Assembly: GCA_946402065.1 (NCBI GenBank)
Contig: CAMIVR010000002.1
Location: forward strand, 1-64,000
Length of the DNA: 64,000 nucleotides
Direction of reading: 5' to 3'
DNA from: an uncultured Brevibacillus sp.
GTDB lineage: Bacteria > Bacillota > Bacilli > Brevibacillales > Brevibacillaceae
Every line of letters begins with the position of its first letter. Position 1 is the stretch's first letter. Positions 37,394 to 47,277 of this stretch are shown here, piece after piece. A model generated the notes under the pieces. The model ran no database searches, was not told the DNA's origin, and was given only the letters and a program-made list of their open reading frames with translations. Position numbers and translations under genes: made by a program.

Positions 37394-37419
37394 TCAGCAG
37401 AAACTATATTTCCTGCTGA
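37394..37419 (-). promoter_or_regulatory. Hairpin in the flgB leader
   Basis: TCAGCAGGAA and TTTCTGCTGA pair over ten positions (one G-U) around the loop ATATAG. It ends about 40 bases before the flgB start codon, upstream of the Shine-Dalgarno sequence. No T-run follows. It could protect the long flagellar mRNA at its 5' end or be bound by a regulator; this is inference. Confidence 0.45.
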
Positions 37420-37441
37420 TTCGACAATTTGACACGAATAA

Positions 37442-37450
37442 ATCATAACA
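37442..37450 (-). promoter_or_regulatory. Candidate extended -10 sigma-A promoter of the fla/che operon
   Basis: On the minus strand TGTTATGAT matches the extended -10 consensus (TGnTATAAT with one change); the hexamer spans 37442-37447. A good -35 is not visible, as allowed for extended -10 promoters. A leader of about 80 nt would follow. Another TATAAT at 37548-37553 with TTGCGG 15 bases upstream is a weaker alternative. Confidence 0.4.
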
Positions 37451-37762
37451 AAATCGATTTTTTATAAAAAGCCCTATCTTTGTCGAATGGTATAATTGAT
37501 TCAATTGAACTATACTATTTGTAAAATTCAGCCGAGTATGTTTTTATCCATTATATTTCATGATAAGCTGCCGCAACAGTAAGCTGAGGTAAAATATTCT
37601 TCCCAGCTTTATTACTTCAGTACCCTCGCTTGCATCCAAAATCCATTTACGGAATCGCTGCCAATTGCCGGAATCGTATTTTTCCACTCGCTTTTCCATT
37701 CGGATGAGAAAACTCGGCTGCGCCAAGCGCGCCTTCGCTGCACTTATGTCGATATAATCGAC

Positions 37763-37812
37763 AAAAAAAAGAAAGTGCAGCTTTTGTATGAACGGCTACA
37801 CTTTCTTTTTTT
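37763..37812 (-). terminator. Terminator after codY (bidirectional in form)
   Basis: A 14-pair stem (AAAGAAAGTGTAGC with GCTGCACTTTCTTT, one G-U) is flanked by A-runs on one side and a run of eight T on the other in the minus direction. By symmetry it could stop transcription from both sides. It begins about 60 bases after the codY stop and cleanly separates the topA-codY transcript from the flagellar operon. Confidence 0.9.
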
Positions 37813-37874
37813 CACCCTGCTACCTTATGCTTAACACAGCTTACAGGAATGGGATTATTTTCCCATCAGGTCTG

Positions 37875-38654
37875 TTAGGAGGTTTTCAATTTTTCCAACT
37901 CTGGCAGGAGCTTTTCGTTCAAGATTTTGATAAACGTCCCTTTCATCCCTAATGAGCGGGACTCGATCACGCCTGCGCTCTCCAGCTTGCGCAATGCGTT
38001 GACGATAACCGAACGGGTAATCCCGACACGGTCGGCAATTTTGGAAGCCACGAGCAGCCCTTCTTTTCCTTCAAGCTCTTCAAAGATATGCTCAACAGCT
38101 TCCAGCTCGCTGTACGACAAGGAGCCGATTGCCATTTGAACGACTGCTTTGCTGCGGGCTTCTTCTTCAATCGCTTCCGAGCGCTCGCGCAAAATTTCCA
38201 TTCCGACCACGGTCGCGCCAACCTCTGCCAAAATCAAATCGTCTTCAACAAATTGATTGTTCAAACGGGCAAGGATGAGCGTACCGAGTCGATCGCCACC
38301 GCCCATAATCGGAACAACCGTTGTCCAGCCTGAGCGGAAGACTTCTTTCATCTCTACCGGAAAAGCCGTGTACGGGCTTTCCACGTCGAGGTTTGCTGAC
38401 GTTTCCTCTACTTTTAACAAATCTGCGCTGTACTGTTCAGGGAAGCGGCGATCATCCAACATTTTGCTGATGCGATCATTTTCGATTTCCTGAGCGATGG
38501 CAAAGCCCAGCACTTTTCCTTTGCGGCTCAGCACATACGTATTGGCTTCGATGACATCACGCAGAATTTGCGCCATCTCGTTAAAGTTCACGGCATGGCC
38601 GGCAGATTTTTGGAGCATGCGGTTAATTCTTCTCGTCTTTGAAAGTAAATCCAT
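37875..38654 (-). CDS. codY: GTP- and branched-chain amino acid-sensing repressor CodY
   Basis: CodY represses nitrogen, amino acid and motility genes when GTP and branched-chain amino acids are plentiful. The N-terminal GAF domain ([15 protein letters not shown] to FSTENW-like ligand loop region, with [19 protein letters not shown]) is followed by the winged helix-turn-helix [20 protein letters not shown] near residue 205. 259 residues. The ATG at 38654 has AGGAGG eight bases upstream; an in-frame ATG seven codons earlier contains that ribosome site. It is the last gene of the topA-codY group, directly upstream of the flagellar operon it controls in B. subtilis. Confidence 0.98.
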   Translation of the reverse strand: MDLLSKTRRINRMLQKSAGHAVNFNEMAQILRDVIEANTYVLSRKGKVLGFAIAQEIENDRISKMLDDRRFPEQYSADLLKVEETSANLDVESPYTAFPVEMKEVFRSGWTTVVPIMGGGDRLGTLILARLNNQFVEDDLILAEVGATVVGMEILRERSEAIEEEARSKAVVQMAIGSLSYSELEAVEHIFEELEGKEGLLVASKIADRVGITRSVIVNALRKLESAGVIESRSLGMKGTFIKILNEKLLPELEKLKTS

Positions 38655-38696
38655 TGTTGAAATCCTCCTGATCATATTCTCTTGTCATGTTAATTT

Positions 38697-40094
38697 TTAT
38701 AAAATGTACTGACTTAAATCGCGGTTTTTGACAATGCTGGCGAGCTTTTCGGTCACGTATTCCGGTGTAATCCGGACGACCTCCAAATGGATATCCGGCG
38801 CCTCAAACGACAAATCCTCCAACATTTTCTCAAGAATCGTATGCAACCGTCTGGCCCCGATGTTGTCGGTTGACTGATTCACTTCTGCGGCCAGCGTCGC
38901 AATCTCCTTGATCGCTTCATCGGAAAATTCAACGCGTACTCCTTCTGTCTCCAGCAGCGCGATGTATTGTTTGATCAATGCGTTCTTGGGCTCAGTCAAA
39001 ATCCGGACGAAATCTTCCACTTTCAAACTTGTCAGCTCTACGCGAATCGGAAAACGCCCTTGCAGCTCTGGAATCAGATCAGACGGTTTGGCAGTGTGGA
39101 ACGCACCAGCCGAAATAAACAGCATATAGTCCGTTTTAACCGGACCGTATTTCGTCATAACCGTCGACCCTTCGACGATCGGCAGAATGTCCCGCTGTAC
39201 GCCTTCGCGCGAAACGTCCGGGCCGCGCCCATCCTTGCCAGCAATCTTATCGATCTCGTCGATAAAAATGATCCCTTGCTGCTCAACGCGCTCGACAGAC
39301 TCTTGAATAACTTCATCCATATCAACCAGTTTTTGCGCTTCTTGCTGAATTAATACCTTTCGGGCTTCCTTAATTCGCAATTTTCTTTTCTTCATTTTCT
39401 TGGGAATCAGGCTACCTAACATATCCTGCATCTGCATTCCCATCTGTTCTCCGCCAGGCATTTGAAACATGTCAAACATCGAAGGCGACTGGTCTTCCAC
39501 TTCGATTTCAATCACCTGGTCTTCCAGCTGGCCGGAAGCAAGCTGGAATGCCACTTGTCGCCGCTGCTGTTCCACATTCGCATCTTCGTGGTCATGGGTT
39601 GATGTGTTGGTTTGCTGCTGACCGCCGAACAGCATCTCCAGCGGATTTTTAAAACCGCTCTGCTGTTTGCGGGATGGCACTAGGAGCTCCACGATCAACT
39701 CGTTGGCCATTTTTTCAGCCTTGTCCTTCACGGCCTCCATCTTCTCACTCTTGACGATGCGGATAGCGGTTTCGGTCAGGTCGCGAACCATCGATTCAAC
39801 ATCTCTCCCGACATATCCAACTTCAGTGAACTTGGTAGCCTCGACCTTAATAAAAGGGGCACCAGTCAATTTTGCGATTCTACGAGCAATTTCTGTCTTC
39901 CCTACACCTGTCGGACCAATCATTAAAATATTTTTGGGTACCACATCTTCTTTCATTGCTTCTGAAAGTCGGCTGCGACGAAATCGATTGCGCAGTGCAA
40001 CAGCTATTGCCTTCTTGGCCTGAGCTTGCCCAACGATGTATTTATCGAGATGCTCCACGATTTTTCTAGGAGTTAATTGTTCGAGTGTTGGCAA
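38697..40094 (-). CDS. hslU: HslU (ClpY) ATPase subunit of the HslUV protease
   Basis: HslU is the AAA+ unfoldase that feeds HslV. The P-loop [10 protein letters not shown] lies at residues 59-68, Walker B in [12 protein letters not shown], and a ~110-residue I domain (about 135-245) sits between them. The C-terminus DLSQYIL fits the HslV-docking tail. The TTG at 40094 ([16 protein letters not shown]) has GGGGAGG seven bases upstream, so it starts 25 bases after the hslV stop; an ATG 14 codons earlier would overlap hslV. 465 residues, normal. Confidence 0.97.
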   Translation of the reverse strand: MPTLEQLTPRKIVEHLDKYIVGQAQAKKAIAVALRNRFRRSRLSEAMKEDVVPKNILMIGPTGVGKTEIARRIAKLTGAPFIKVEATKFTEVGYVGRDVESMVRDLTETAIRIVKSEKMEAVKDKAEKMANELIVELLVPSRKQQSGFKNPLEMLFGGQQQTNTSTHDHEDANVEQQRRQVAFQLASGQLEDQVIEIEVEDQSPSMFDMFQMPGGEQMGMQMQDMLGSLIPKKMKKRKLRIKEARKVLIQQEAQKLVDMDEVIQESVERVEQQGIIFIDEIDKIAGKDGRGPDVSREGVQRDILPIVEGSTVMTKYGPVKTDYMLFISAGAFHTAKPSDLIPELQGRFPIRVELTSLKVEDFVRILTEPKNALIKQYIALLETEGVRVEFSDEAIKEIATLAAEVNQSTDNIGARRLHTILEKMLEDLSFEAPDIHLEVVRITPEYVTEKLASIVKNRDLSQYIL

Positions 40095-40119
40095 TTGAAA
40101 GCCTCCCCTGCGTTTAATC

Positions 40120-40659
40120 TCATAACTCTTCGACAACCAGATTGGCGTTCGTAAAGACGCAGATTTCCGCTGCGGTCAAAAGCGCCGCTTCGGCTATTTC
40201 TTTCGCGCTGAGCTGAGGAGCAAACTTCTTCAAGGCCCGCCCTGCTGACAGGGCAAAGCTGCCGCCTGAACCGATTGCCAAAATGCCGTCATCGGGCTCG
40301 ATGATTTCACCGTTACCCGATACCAGCAACAGGTGTGTCTCGTTCATCACGATCAGCATTGCTTCCAGGCGGCGAAGAATTTTATCAGCTCGCCATTCCT
40401 TTGCCAACTCTACTGCTGCACGCTGCAAATTGCCATGGTATTCCTCAAGTTTCGCTTCAAACTTTTCAAACAAGGTGATGGCATCTGCGACAGACCCGGC
40501 AAAACCGGCAAGGACCTCGCCACGGTAGAGACGCCTCACTTTCTTGGCACCGTGCTTCATCACCATACTGTTCCCAAAAGTCACTTGACCATCGCCTGCC
40601 ATTGCAGCTTTACCCTGATGGTGAATGGCAAAGATCGTCGTCGCGTGGAACTGTTCCAT
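40120..40659 (-). CDS. hslV: HslV (ClpQ) peptidase subunit
   Basis: HslV is a proteasome-like N-terminal nucleophile peptidase. The sequence begins [12 protein letters not shown], so the probable nucleophile is Thr7 after removal of six residues, as in classic HslV. B. subtilis ClpQ differs, having MSSFHATT and using Ser as the N-terminal nucleophile. The catalytic Lys and GSGG motif ([17 protein letters not shown]) are present. 179 residues. It starts six bases after xerC. Confidence 0.96.
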   Translation of the reverse strand: MEQFHATTIFAIHHQGKAAMAGDGQVTFGNSMVMKHGAKKVRRLYRGEVLAGFAGSVADAITLFEKFEAKLEEYHGNLQRAAVELAKEWRADKILRRLEAMLIVMNETHLLLVSGNGEIIEPDDGILAIGSGGSFALSAGRALKKFAPQLSAKEIAEAALLTAAEICVFTNANLVVEEL

Positions 40660-40665
40660 CGCGCA

Positions 40666-41589
40666 TCACCTCCCGTGTTTTTCTGCCCGTGGATGTGCAG
40701 AATCGTACACTTGGCGCAACCGTTCTTTGGTCACGTGCGTGTAGATTTGCGTAGTCGAGATATTCACGTGTCCTAACAATTCCTGAACTGTCCGTAGATC
40801 TGCTCCCGCATTCAACATATGAGTAGCGAACGTGTGGCGAAAAGTATGCGGCGAAACATTCAGATGTAAGGCAGTCTCATCCATGTATTTATCAACGATT
40901 CGGCGTACACTGCGATCTGAAAGAGGTTCGCCCCGATAGTTCAGCAACAGATTGCCAGGGTCAGCTTTCCCCGCCAGCAATACGCTTCTGCCTGTTTGCA
41001 GATAGCGGCTGATGGCCTGCAATGCGTAGCTTCCTACCGGAACGTACCGCTCTTTTGACCCTTTCCCAAAAACGAGGGCTACACCCATTGAGATATTTAT
41101 GGCATTCAGCTTTAGTGTTACCAATTCCGAGACACGGATTCCGCTGGCGTAGAGCAGCTCAAAAATTACTGCATCCCGCTGTCCGAGCGGAGTGGATGTG
41201 TCTGGTGAGTCAAGCAAGTGCTGTATCTCCTGCGGATACATGAAGGACGGCAGTTTTTTTTCTACTTTTGGTGTAGAGACAGTTTGGAATGGGTTTTGCG
41301 GAACAAAGCCCTCTCGTAGAAGAAACCTGTAAAAGCTGCGCAAACTGGACAGCTTTCGAGAAATGCTTCTCCGTGCCAGACCTCTTTTCGCCAGATGTGC
41401 GAGAAAAGAGCGCCCATGCAAATAAGAAACAGCAGCCAATGATCTGAGTTGGTGCTGTTCCATAAATGCAACGAATTCACTGATATCTGCCACGTATTGT
41501 TTTACAGTATGAACAGAGGCGTTTTTTTCCACTTTTAAATAGTCGTGAAAGGCTTTTATTTCAGTGGAAAAATGTAGTTGACTGTCCAT
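40666..41589 (-). CDS. xerC: Tyrosine recombinase XerC (CodV)
   Basis: XerC acts with XerD at dif to resolve chromosome dimers. The N-terminal SAM-like core-binding domain (about residues 10-95) is followed by the catalytic domain: Arg in YASGIRVSELV, HTFRHTFATHML with His-x2-Arg, LLGHVNISTT and nucleophile Tyr in QIYTHV. The ATG at 41589 (MDSQLHFS) has GAGGAG nine bases upstream, preferred over an ATG eight codons earlier. 307 residues. Its place before hslV is conserved; it is a housekeeping gene and not a sign of an integrated element. Confidence 0.95.
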   Translation of the reverse strand: MDSQLHFSTEIKAFHDYLKVEKNASVHTVKQYVADISEFVAFMEQHQLRSLAAVSYLHGRSFLAHLAKRGLARRSISRKLSSLRSFYRFLLREGFVPQNPFQTVSTPKVEKKLPSFMYPQEIQHLLDSPDTSTPLGQRDAVIFELLYASGIRVSELVTLKLNAINISMGVALVFGKGSKERYVPVGSYALQAISRYLQTGRSVLLAGKADPGNLLLNYRGEPLSDRSVRRIVDKYMDETALHLNVSPHTFRHTFATHMLNAGADLRTVQELLGHVNISTTQIYTHVTKERLRQVYDSAHPRAEKHGR

Positions 41590-41643
41590 CGTCGGAACAC
41601 TCCTCAAAAGCACTTCTATAGTAACACAGCAAAAATTCGTTTA

Positions 41644-42963
41644 TCAACCCAAAGTGTGTCTTTTATGTGTAAAATTCTGAATAGTATCCAACGCCCGCTC
41701 AGCCAAGCGCTCATTTTTCTCTTTTTTGTTGCGGATCCGCTCAGGCAGGGAAGGCAACAAACCAAAATTGGCGTTCATCGGTTGAAAATGCTTGGCGTCA
41801 GTAGTCGTGATGTAATGCGCCATACTGCCCATGACCGTCTCTTGCGGAAGGACACAGAGCTCATCTCCTCTGACCATCCGGGCAGCATTGATCCCGGCGA
41901 GCAGCCCGGAAGCTGCTGACTCGACGTAGCCCTCCACACCTGTCATCTGGCCGGCAAAGAACAGGCTGTCGCGCTCACGGTACTGATACGTTGGACGCAG
42001 CAGTTTGGGCGAATTGATAAACGTATTGCGATGCATGACCCCGTAACGGATGATCTCACAGTTCTCCAGCCCGGGGATGAGTGAAAACACGCGCTTCTGC
42101 TCGGGCCATTTCAGATGTGTCTGAAAGCCTACGATGTTGTACAGCGTAGCGGCACTGTTGTCCTGTCTCAACTGGACCACCGCATAGGGCTGTTTACCTG
42201 TCCGCGGATCAGTCAATCCGACCGGCTTCAACGGTCCGAACAGCATGGTTTGTCGTCCGCGGCTTGCCATCACTTCGATCGGCATGCACCCTTCAAAGAA
42301 AATCTCTTTTTCAAATTCTTTCAAGGGCACCGCTTCCGCTGCGATCAATGCGTCGTAAAAGCGCTGGAACTCTTCTTCGCTCATCGGACAATTCAGGTAG
42401 GCGGCTTCTCCTTTGTCGTAGCGCGAGGCGACAAACACCTTTTCCATGTCGATGGAGTCCTTTTCGATGATCGGCGCTGCCGCATCGTAGAAGTACAGGT
42501 ATTCTTCGCCTGTGAGTGAGCGCAACTGCTCCGACAGCTGCGGTGACGTAAGCGGACCGGTAGCGATAATGACGATTCCATCCGGGATGGAGGTAATCTC
42601 TTCGGAAATGACTTCGATCAATGGATGGTTTCGGATCGTATCTGTGACGTAAGCGGCGAATTCATGGCGGTCGACAGCAAGCGCCCCGCCGGCCGGAACG
42701 GCGCAGCGGTCGGCTGCCGCGATGATGACGGAGTCCAGGCGGCGCATTTCTTCTTTTAATACGCCGACCGCGTTCGTCAGGGAATTGGCCCGCAAGGAGT
42801 TGCTGCAGACCAGCTCGGCGAATTTGTCCGTATGATGCGCCGGTGTCTGTACTTTCGGACGCATCTCGAACAATTTCACGCGAACACCTGCCTGGGCGAT
42901 CTGCCAAGCGGCTTCACTGCCTGCCAAGCCTGCTCCGACTACGGTTACATACGGTATTGTCAT
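41644..42963 (-). CDS. trmFO: Methylenetetrahydrofolate-tRNA-(uracil-5)-methyltransferase TrmFO
   Basis: TrmFO (Gid) makes ribothymidine at tRNA position 54 with methylene-tetrahydrofolate and FAD. The dinucleotide fold [13 protein letters not shown] is at residues 8-20, and the family blocks [23 protein letters not shown] and [14 protein letters not shown] are seen. 439 residues is normal. Its ATG lies 18 bases after topA, with GGAGG upstream. Confidence 0.98.
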   Translation of the reverse strand: MTIPYVTVVGAGLAGSEAAWQIAQAGVRVKLFEMRPKVQTPAHHTDKFAELVCSNSLRANSLTNAVGVLKEEMRRLDSVIIAAADRCAVPAGGALAVDRHEFAAYVTDTIRNHPLIEVISEEITSIPDGIVIIATGPLTSPQLSEQLRSLTGEEYLYFYDAAAPIIEKDSIDMEKVFVASRYDKGEAAYLNCPMSEEEFQRFYDALIAAEAVPLKEFEKEIFFEGCMPIEVMASRGRQTMLFGPLKPVGLTDPRTGKQPYAVVQLRQDNSAATLYNIVGFQTHLKWPEQKRVFSLIPGLENCEIIRYGVMHRNTFINSPKLLRPTYQYRERDSLFFAGQMTGVEGYVESAASGLLAGINAARMVRGDELCVLPQETVMGSMAHYITTTDAKHFQPMNANFGLLPSLPERIRNKKEKNERLAERALDTIQNFTHKRHTLG

Positions 42964-42981
42964 GCTGCTCTTCCTCCAAAT

Positions 42982-45060
42982 CTACGAATCAGCCTCTTCC
43001 TGGTAATCGCACTGGGTGCAAGCGATGCTGACTCCCTGTTTCTTTTTCTTCTTCTCGACAAGCAAGCCCTGGCATTTCGGGCACGGACGGGCAATCGGCT
43101 TATCCCAGGAGACGAATTCACACTCCGGATAGCGGTTGCAGCCGTAGAAAACACGCCGCTTCTTGCTCTTCCGCTCAATAATCGAGCCGATTTTGCACGA
43201 TGGGCACGCAACCCCGATTTCCTTGACGATCGGTTTCGTATTGCGGCATTCCGGAAAGCCGGAGCAGGCCAAAAACTTGCCGAACCTGCCGAGCTTGTAT
43301 ACGAGATGGCGACCGCACAACTCGCAAATCTCATCCGACACTTCGTCCTTGAGCTCCACTTGCTCCATCTGTTCTTCGGCCACTTCAACACGCTTGGCGA
43401 AATCCTCATAGAAGCGATCGAGCACTTTGACCCAATCGACGACGCCTTCTTCGACGTGGTCAAGATCCGACTCCATCTGCGAAGTGAACTCCACGTCGAG
43501 AATTTCCGGGAAGAACTCTTCGACCAGCGAGATGACGATTTCGCCCAGCTCAGTCGGCACAAAGCGCTTTTCTTCCAGAGCGACGTAGCCGCGCTTTTGA
43601 ATCGTTTCCAGGGTTGGCGCATACGTAGACGGGCGACCAATCCCATTTTCTTCCAGCGTTTTGACCAGACGGGCCTCGGAATAACGCGGTGGCGGCTGCG
43701 TAAAGTGCTGGCTTGGTTCGATCGCCTTTTCTTGCAAGACGTCGCCCTCTTCGATCGGAGGCAAAAAGCTGTCTTCTTCCTTGCTGCCGTCATCGTTTCC
43801 CTCGACGTAGACTCTCATGAAGCCGGGAAATTTGACTTTTGAGCCTGTCGCCCGGAAGTAGACGCCGTTCACTTCGATGTCAACCGTCATCGTATCAAGT
43901 ACCGCCGAAGCCATCTGACTCGCGACAAACCGCTCCCAAATCAAACGGTACAAGCGGAGCTGATCCTTGCTTAAATACTCCTTCAGCTCATCCGGGCTGC
44001 GCAGCACAGACGTTGGCCGGATCGCTTCGTGCGCGTCTTGCGCCCCTTCGCTCTTGCCGTGTACTCTCGCTTCTTCCAGTGCGTAGTCTGCACCGTAATG
44101 CTTCGTAATGTACTCTTTGGCTTCGTCCTGAGCGACGGTTGAAATCCTCGTCGAATCGGTACGCATATAGGTAATAAGACCCACCGTGCCAGCTTTGCCT
44201 AAATCGATTCCTTCATACAGCTGCTGGGCGACCATCATCGTCTTGGCTGTACGGAAATTAAGCTTGCGTGCGGCTTCCTGCTGCAACGAGCTGGTGATAA
44301 ACGGCGGCGCCGGATTGCGGCGGCGTTCCTTTTTGGTCACTTTTTTGACCGTATACGTCTGCCCTTTGATCCGCGAGAGCACATCTTGCACTTCCTCTTC
44401 CGAGTGCAATTCGACCTTGTCTGGGCCAAATCCGTGGAAACGGGCTTCAAATGCCTTGCCTGAACGAAGCAATGTGTTTGTGATCGTCCAGTATTCCTCC
44501 GGGATAAATTCCTTGATCTCTTTTTCGCGGTCGATGATCATTTTGACCGTAACGGACTGCACGCGCCCTGCGCTCAGCCCTTTTCTTACTTTTTTCCACA
44601 AAATCGGGCTTATGTTATAGCCGACGAGGCGGTCGAGAATGCGCCGCGCTTGCTGGGCGTTAACCAAATCCATATTTATGTGACGAGGATGCTTGAATGC
44701 GTCTTTAATGGCATCCTTGGTGATTTCGTTAAAAACGACGCGGAGCGGCTGATTCAGATCCAAGCCGAGATAATGCGCCAAATGCCAGGCGATTGCTTCC
44801 CCTTCGCGATCAGGGTCGGCTGCGAGATAGACTTTCTTGACTTTTTTCGCAGCATCCTTCAACACTTTCAATACATCGCCTTTTCCGCGAATGGTGATGT
44901 ATTTCGGGTCAAAACCTTTTGTTACATCGACACCCATTTGGCTTTTGGGGAGATCTCTCACATGGCCCATCGAGGCTTTTACGATATATTTTCCACCTAA
45001 GTATTTGCCGATTGTTTTCGCTTTCGCCGGGGACTCGACGATAACTAGCGCATCTGCCAA
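42982..45060 (-). CDS. topA: DNA topoisomerase I
   Basis: TopA relaxes negative supercoils by single-strand passage. The TOPRIM domain starts [20 protein letters not shown] with the metal-binding Glu, and [13 protein letters not shown] follows. The active-site Tyr lies in [14 protein letters not shown] (about residue 300). Three C4-type zinc-ribbon segments end the protein ([33 protein letters not shown]). 692 residues is normal. It has its own strong promoter. Confidence 0.98.
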   Translation of the reverse strand: MADALVIVESPAKAKTIGKYLGGKYIVKASMGHVRDLPKSQMGVDVTKGFDPKYITIRGKGDVLKVLKDAAKKVKKVYLAADPDREGEAIAWHLAHYLGLDLNQPLRVVFNEITKDAIKDAFKHPRHINMDLVNAQQARRILDRLVGYNISPILWKKVRKGLSAGRVQSVTVKMIIDREKEIKEFIPEEYWTITNTLLRSGKAFEARFHGFGPDKVELHSEEEVQDVLSRIKGQTYTVKKVTKKERRRNPAPPFITSSLQQEAARKLNFRTAKTMMVAQQLYEGIDLGKAGTVGLITYMRTDSTRISTVAQDEAKEYITKHYGADYALEEARVHGKSEGAQDAHEAIRPTSVLRSPDELKEYLSKDQLRLYRLIWERFVASQMASAVLDTMTVDIEVNGVYFRATGSKVKFPGFMRVYVEGNDDGSKEEDSFLPPIEEGDVLQEKAIEPSQHFTQPPPRYSEARLVKTLEENGIGRPSTYAPTLETIQKRGYVALEEKRFVPTELGEIVISLVEEFFPEILDVEFTSQMESDLDHVEEGVVDWVKVLDRFYEDFAKRVEVAEEQMEQVELKDEVSDEICELCGRHLVYKLGRFGKFLACSGFPECRNTKPIVKEIGVACPSCKIGSIIERKSKKRRVFYGCNRYPECEFVSWDKPIARPCPKCQGLLVEKKKKKQGVSIACTQCDYQEEADS

Positions 45061-45095
45061 TTTCTTCCTCCCCCTTACAGTTTAGAATCTCCCCT

Positions 45096-45124
45096 ATTAT
45101 TGAATATGCTTTATCATTTGTCAA
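45096..45124 (-). promoter_or_regulatory. Sigma-A promoter of topA
   Basis: A consensus TTGACA (45119-45124) and AATAAT (45096-45101) are spaced by exactly 17 bases on the minus strand, about 35 bases before the topA ATG. Transcription from here would cover topA, trmFO, xerC, hslV, hslU and codY. Confidence 0.85.
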
Positions 45125-45140
45125 ACATTTGGAAGACCCC

Positions 45141-46235
45141 TCACCCTTTTCGCCTTCGCACATAGTAGCCTCCGGGCAGGCTTTTGATGACGTTTTTCAC
45201 TTCCAGCGCCAGCAAATCCCGGTCGAGATTGCGTCGTTTGCCAGATTCGAGCTTGGCGTAGAGCTCGTTCCAATGTGTTGGCTGATCTGTGATGAGCGCG
45301 AGCAAATCACGCTCGTCGACCGACAGCACAATCTCGACCTGACGATTTTTCACAGGTGCTGGCAAGGAGATCAGATAGGCCAGCTCCTCGATTATATCCG
45401 CTGCCGATGTAACCAGCTTGGCCCCTTGTTTCAGCAGCTGGTGCGGACCTTCGCTGACCTCGGAAAAAATCGAGCCCGGTACGGCAAAGACTTCTCGCCC
45501 TTGCTCAAGGGCGCAGTCAGCCGTGACTAATGAACCACTTTTGGCTGCTGCTTCCACAACCAGGACACCGAGGGAAAGACCGCTGATTAATCGGTTTCGC
45601 TCCGGGAAAAGGCCTGGCGCCGGTTTGACTCCTGGCGGATATTCGCTGAGCAGCAACCCTCTTGCCTCGACTTCTTTATACAGAGTGCCATGAGATCGCG
45701 GGTAAATCTGGTCGATGCCGCACCCGAGCACGCCAATCGTGCCGCCGCCTGACTCCAGTGCGCTTCTGTGCGCTTGCCCATCGATGCCATAGGCCAAGCC
45801 TGAAACGATGTCAAAGCCTGCATTCGACAATTGTTCAGTCAAATATTGACAGGCCATTATGCCATAAGTCGACGGCTTTCTCGCGCCGACGACAGCAATC
45901 AACGGATTTTGCAAAAGCGACAAATTTCCCCGATAGAACAGCAGCAGCGGCGGATCGGGAATTTCCTTCAAGGCAGCGGGAAACTGTTCATCAAAAATAC
46001 AAATAAATTCTACGCCTTGCCTCTCGCGTGCCTGCTTGTCGGCGAGTACTTGCGCATATGTAAGACACGGCGAGCCATTTCCCCTGCCGACAGCGGGAAG
46101 ATAACTGCTCCAGTCTACATTTGCCAGCGAGTCATTCTGTTCATAAATCCGGAAAATCGATTTCCGCCCCACTCCCTTCCTCAGCACTAGCGCGTAGAGC
46201 CAATCCCGCTCGGTCAGTTCGTTACCCATTCGCAT
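45141..46235 (-). CDS. dprA: DNA-processing protein DprA (Smf)
   Basis: DprA loads RecA on incoming single-stranded DNA during natural transformation. The Rossmann-like domain has VVGARKPSTYG, SGLAYGIDGQAHRSAL and FPERNRLISGLS in family order, and a small winged-helix DML1-like end follows. About 364 residues. The ATG at 46235 (MRMGNELTERDW) has GAGGG nine bases upstream; an ATG 18 codons earlier (46289) would begin inside the terminator T-tract and is rejected. Confidence 0.95.
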   Translation of the reverse strand: MRMGNELTERDWLYALVLRKGVGRKSIFRIYEQNDSLANVDWSSYLPAVGRGNGSPCLTYAQVLADKQARERQGVEFICIFDEQFPAALKEIPDPPLLLFYRGNLSLLQNPLIAVVGARKPSTYGIMACQYLTEQLSNAGFDIVSGLAYGIDGQAHRSALESGGGTIGVLGCGIDQIYPRSHGTLYKEVEARGLLLSEYPPGVKPAPGLFPERNRLISGLSLGVLVVEAAAKSGSLVTADCALEQGREVFAVPGSIFSEVSEGPHQLLKQGAKLVTSAADIIEELAYLISLPAPVKNRQVEIVLSVDERDLLALITDQPTHWNELYAKLESGKRRNLDRDLLALEVKNVIKSLPGGYYVRRRKG

Positions 46236-46260
46236 CCATCCGCCCTCTATTTTTTCTATT

Positions 46261-46289
46261 ATTATAGGAAGAGACAGAGCAGCGGGCAA
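46261..46289 (-). promoter_or_regulatory. Sigma-A promoter of dprA, touching the sucD terminator
   Basis: TTGCCC (46284-46289) and a perfect TATAAT (46261-46266) are separated by 17 bases. The -35 box starts in the last T bases of the sucD terminator, so the two elements are fused with no spare sequence. About 25 bases separate the -10 box from the chosen dprA start. Confidence 0.75.
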
Positions 46290-46325
46290 AAAAAAGAAGC
46301 CAGCGATGCTTTCGCCAGCCTCTTT
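46288..46325 (-). terminator. Terminator of sucC-sucD
   Basis: A twelve-pair stem (AAGAGGCTGGCG with CGCTGGCTTCTT, three G-U pairs; arms 46313-46324 and 46294-46305) with a seven-base loop is followed by a run of eight T. It lies 12 bases after the sucD stop. Confidence 0.9.
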
Positions 46326-46336
46326 CGCAACTGTTA

Positions 46337-47239
46337 TTATTTTACCAGTACTTTTTCCAGCATGCCTTTTTCCTTCAGCAGCTCTACGAGCGTTTCACCG
46401 ATGACCGCAGGTGTTTTCGCAACGCGTACGCCACACGATTCGAGTTTGGCAATTTTTTCGGCAGCCGTGCCCTTGCCGCCGGAGATGATCGCGCCAGCGT
46501 GGCCCATGCGCTTTCCTGGAGGAGCCGTTTGACCGCCGATGAAGCCGACCACCGGTTTTTTCATGTTGGCAGCAATCCACTCGGCAGCTTCTTCTTCTGC
46601 CGTTCCGCCGATTTCGCCGATCATGATCACAGCTTCCGTATCCGGATCTTCATTAAACAAGCGCAGAACATCGATGAAGTTCGTTCCGTTAACCGGGTCT
46701 CCACCAATCCCCACTGCTGTCGATTGCCCGATGTTGCGTGTGCTTGTCTGGTGCACCGCTTCGTACGTCAACGTACCGGAGCGGGATACGATGCCCACTT
46801 TACCAGGTGTGTGGATGTATCCAGGCATGATGCCGATTTTGCACTCGCCCGGAGTGATCACGCCTGGGCAGTTTGGCCCGATCAGACGGGTTTTCTTGCC
46901 TTCCATGTAGCGCTTTACTTTTACCATGTCGAGAACCGGAATCCCTTCTGTGATACAAATTACGAGGTCAAGCTCAGCGTCAACCGCTTCCATAATCGAG
47001 TCAGCAGCAAAGGCCGGCGGTACGTAAATCACGGATGCGTTCGCACCTGTTTGGGCTACGGCGTCCGCAACGGTATTAAACACCGGAATGCCGTCGACTT
47101 CCGTGCCGCCTTTCCCTGGAGTAACGCCGCCTACCATTTTGGTTCCGTATTCAACAGCTTGCCGGGTGTGGAATAGACCCGTTGCCCCGGTGATACCTTG
47201 AGTAATGACTTTGGTATTTTTATTAATTAAGATACTCAT
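46337..47239 (-). CDS. sucD: Succinyl-CoA synthetase alpha subunit
   Basis: SucD carries the phosphohistidine of succinyl-CoA synthetase, which couples succinyl-CoA hydrolysis to ATP or GTP formation in the TCA cycle. The CoA-binding fold [20 protein letters not shown] opens the protein, and the phospho-His is in [15 protein letters not shown]. 300 residues, normal. It follows sucC by 38 bases. Confidence 0.98.
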   Translation of the reverse strand: MSILINKNTKVITQGITGATGLFHTRQAVEYGTKMVGGVTPGKGGTEVDGIPVFNTVADAVAQTGANASVIYVPPAFAADSIMEAVDAELDLVICITEGIPVLDMVKVKRYMEGKKTRLIGPNCPGVITPGECKIGIMPGYIHTPGKVGIVSRSGTLTYEAVHQTSTRNIGQSTAVGIGGDPVNGTNFIDVLRLFNEDPDTEAVIMIGEIGGTAEEEAAEWIAANMKKPVVGFIGGQTAPPGKRMGHAGAIISGGKGTAAEKIAKLESCGVRVAKTPAVIGETLVELLKEKGMLEKVLVK

Positions 47240-47277
47240 CGCGTATCGTTCCCACCTTTTCTTCCGTAAGTTATCTC

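Larger units (their letters stand above)
37356..37874. other. 520-base gene-free region between codY and flgB
   Basis: This is the only stretch above 300 bases without a supported gene. From the codY side it holds the codY terminator (37763-37812), a 15-base palindrome GTCGATATAATCGAC (37748-37762), AT-rich sequence with an imperfect 26-base palindrome (37490-37515; 9 of 13 pairs match), an extended -10 promoter candidate (37442-37450), and a hairpin (37394-37419) before the flgB start. A 60-codon TTG reading frame (37544-37726) lacks recognisable similarity. I saw no CCGATAT-type sigma-D box. Confidence 0.7.

Noticed and set aside
37356-37560. CodY-binding box (AATTTTCWGAAAATT) in front of flgB
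   Set aside because: Scanning both strands I found no segment with a convincing match, although CodY is encoded next door.
37544-37726. 60-codon TTG reading frame between codY and flgB on the minus strand
   Set aside because: It has a weak ribosome site, no recognisable similarity, lies between a terminator and the flagellar promoter region, and contains AT-rich regulatory-type sequence at its end.
40666-41589. Tyrosine recombinase as a sign of an integrated element
   Set aside because: Its position between trmFO and hslV and its length identify it as housekeeping xerC (codV).
42832-43842. 336-codon plus-strand open frame over trmFO and topA
   Set aside because: It spans two well-supported minus-strand genes and shows no domain or ribosome site of its own.
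46236-46289. Longer dprA start at 46289
   Set aside because: It would begin in the terminator T-tract and upstream of the predicted transcription start of dprA.
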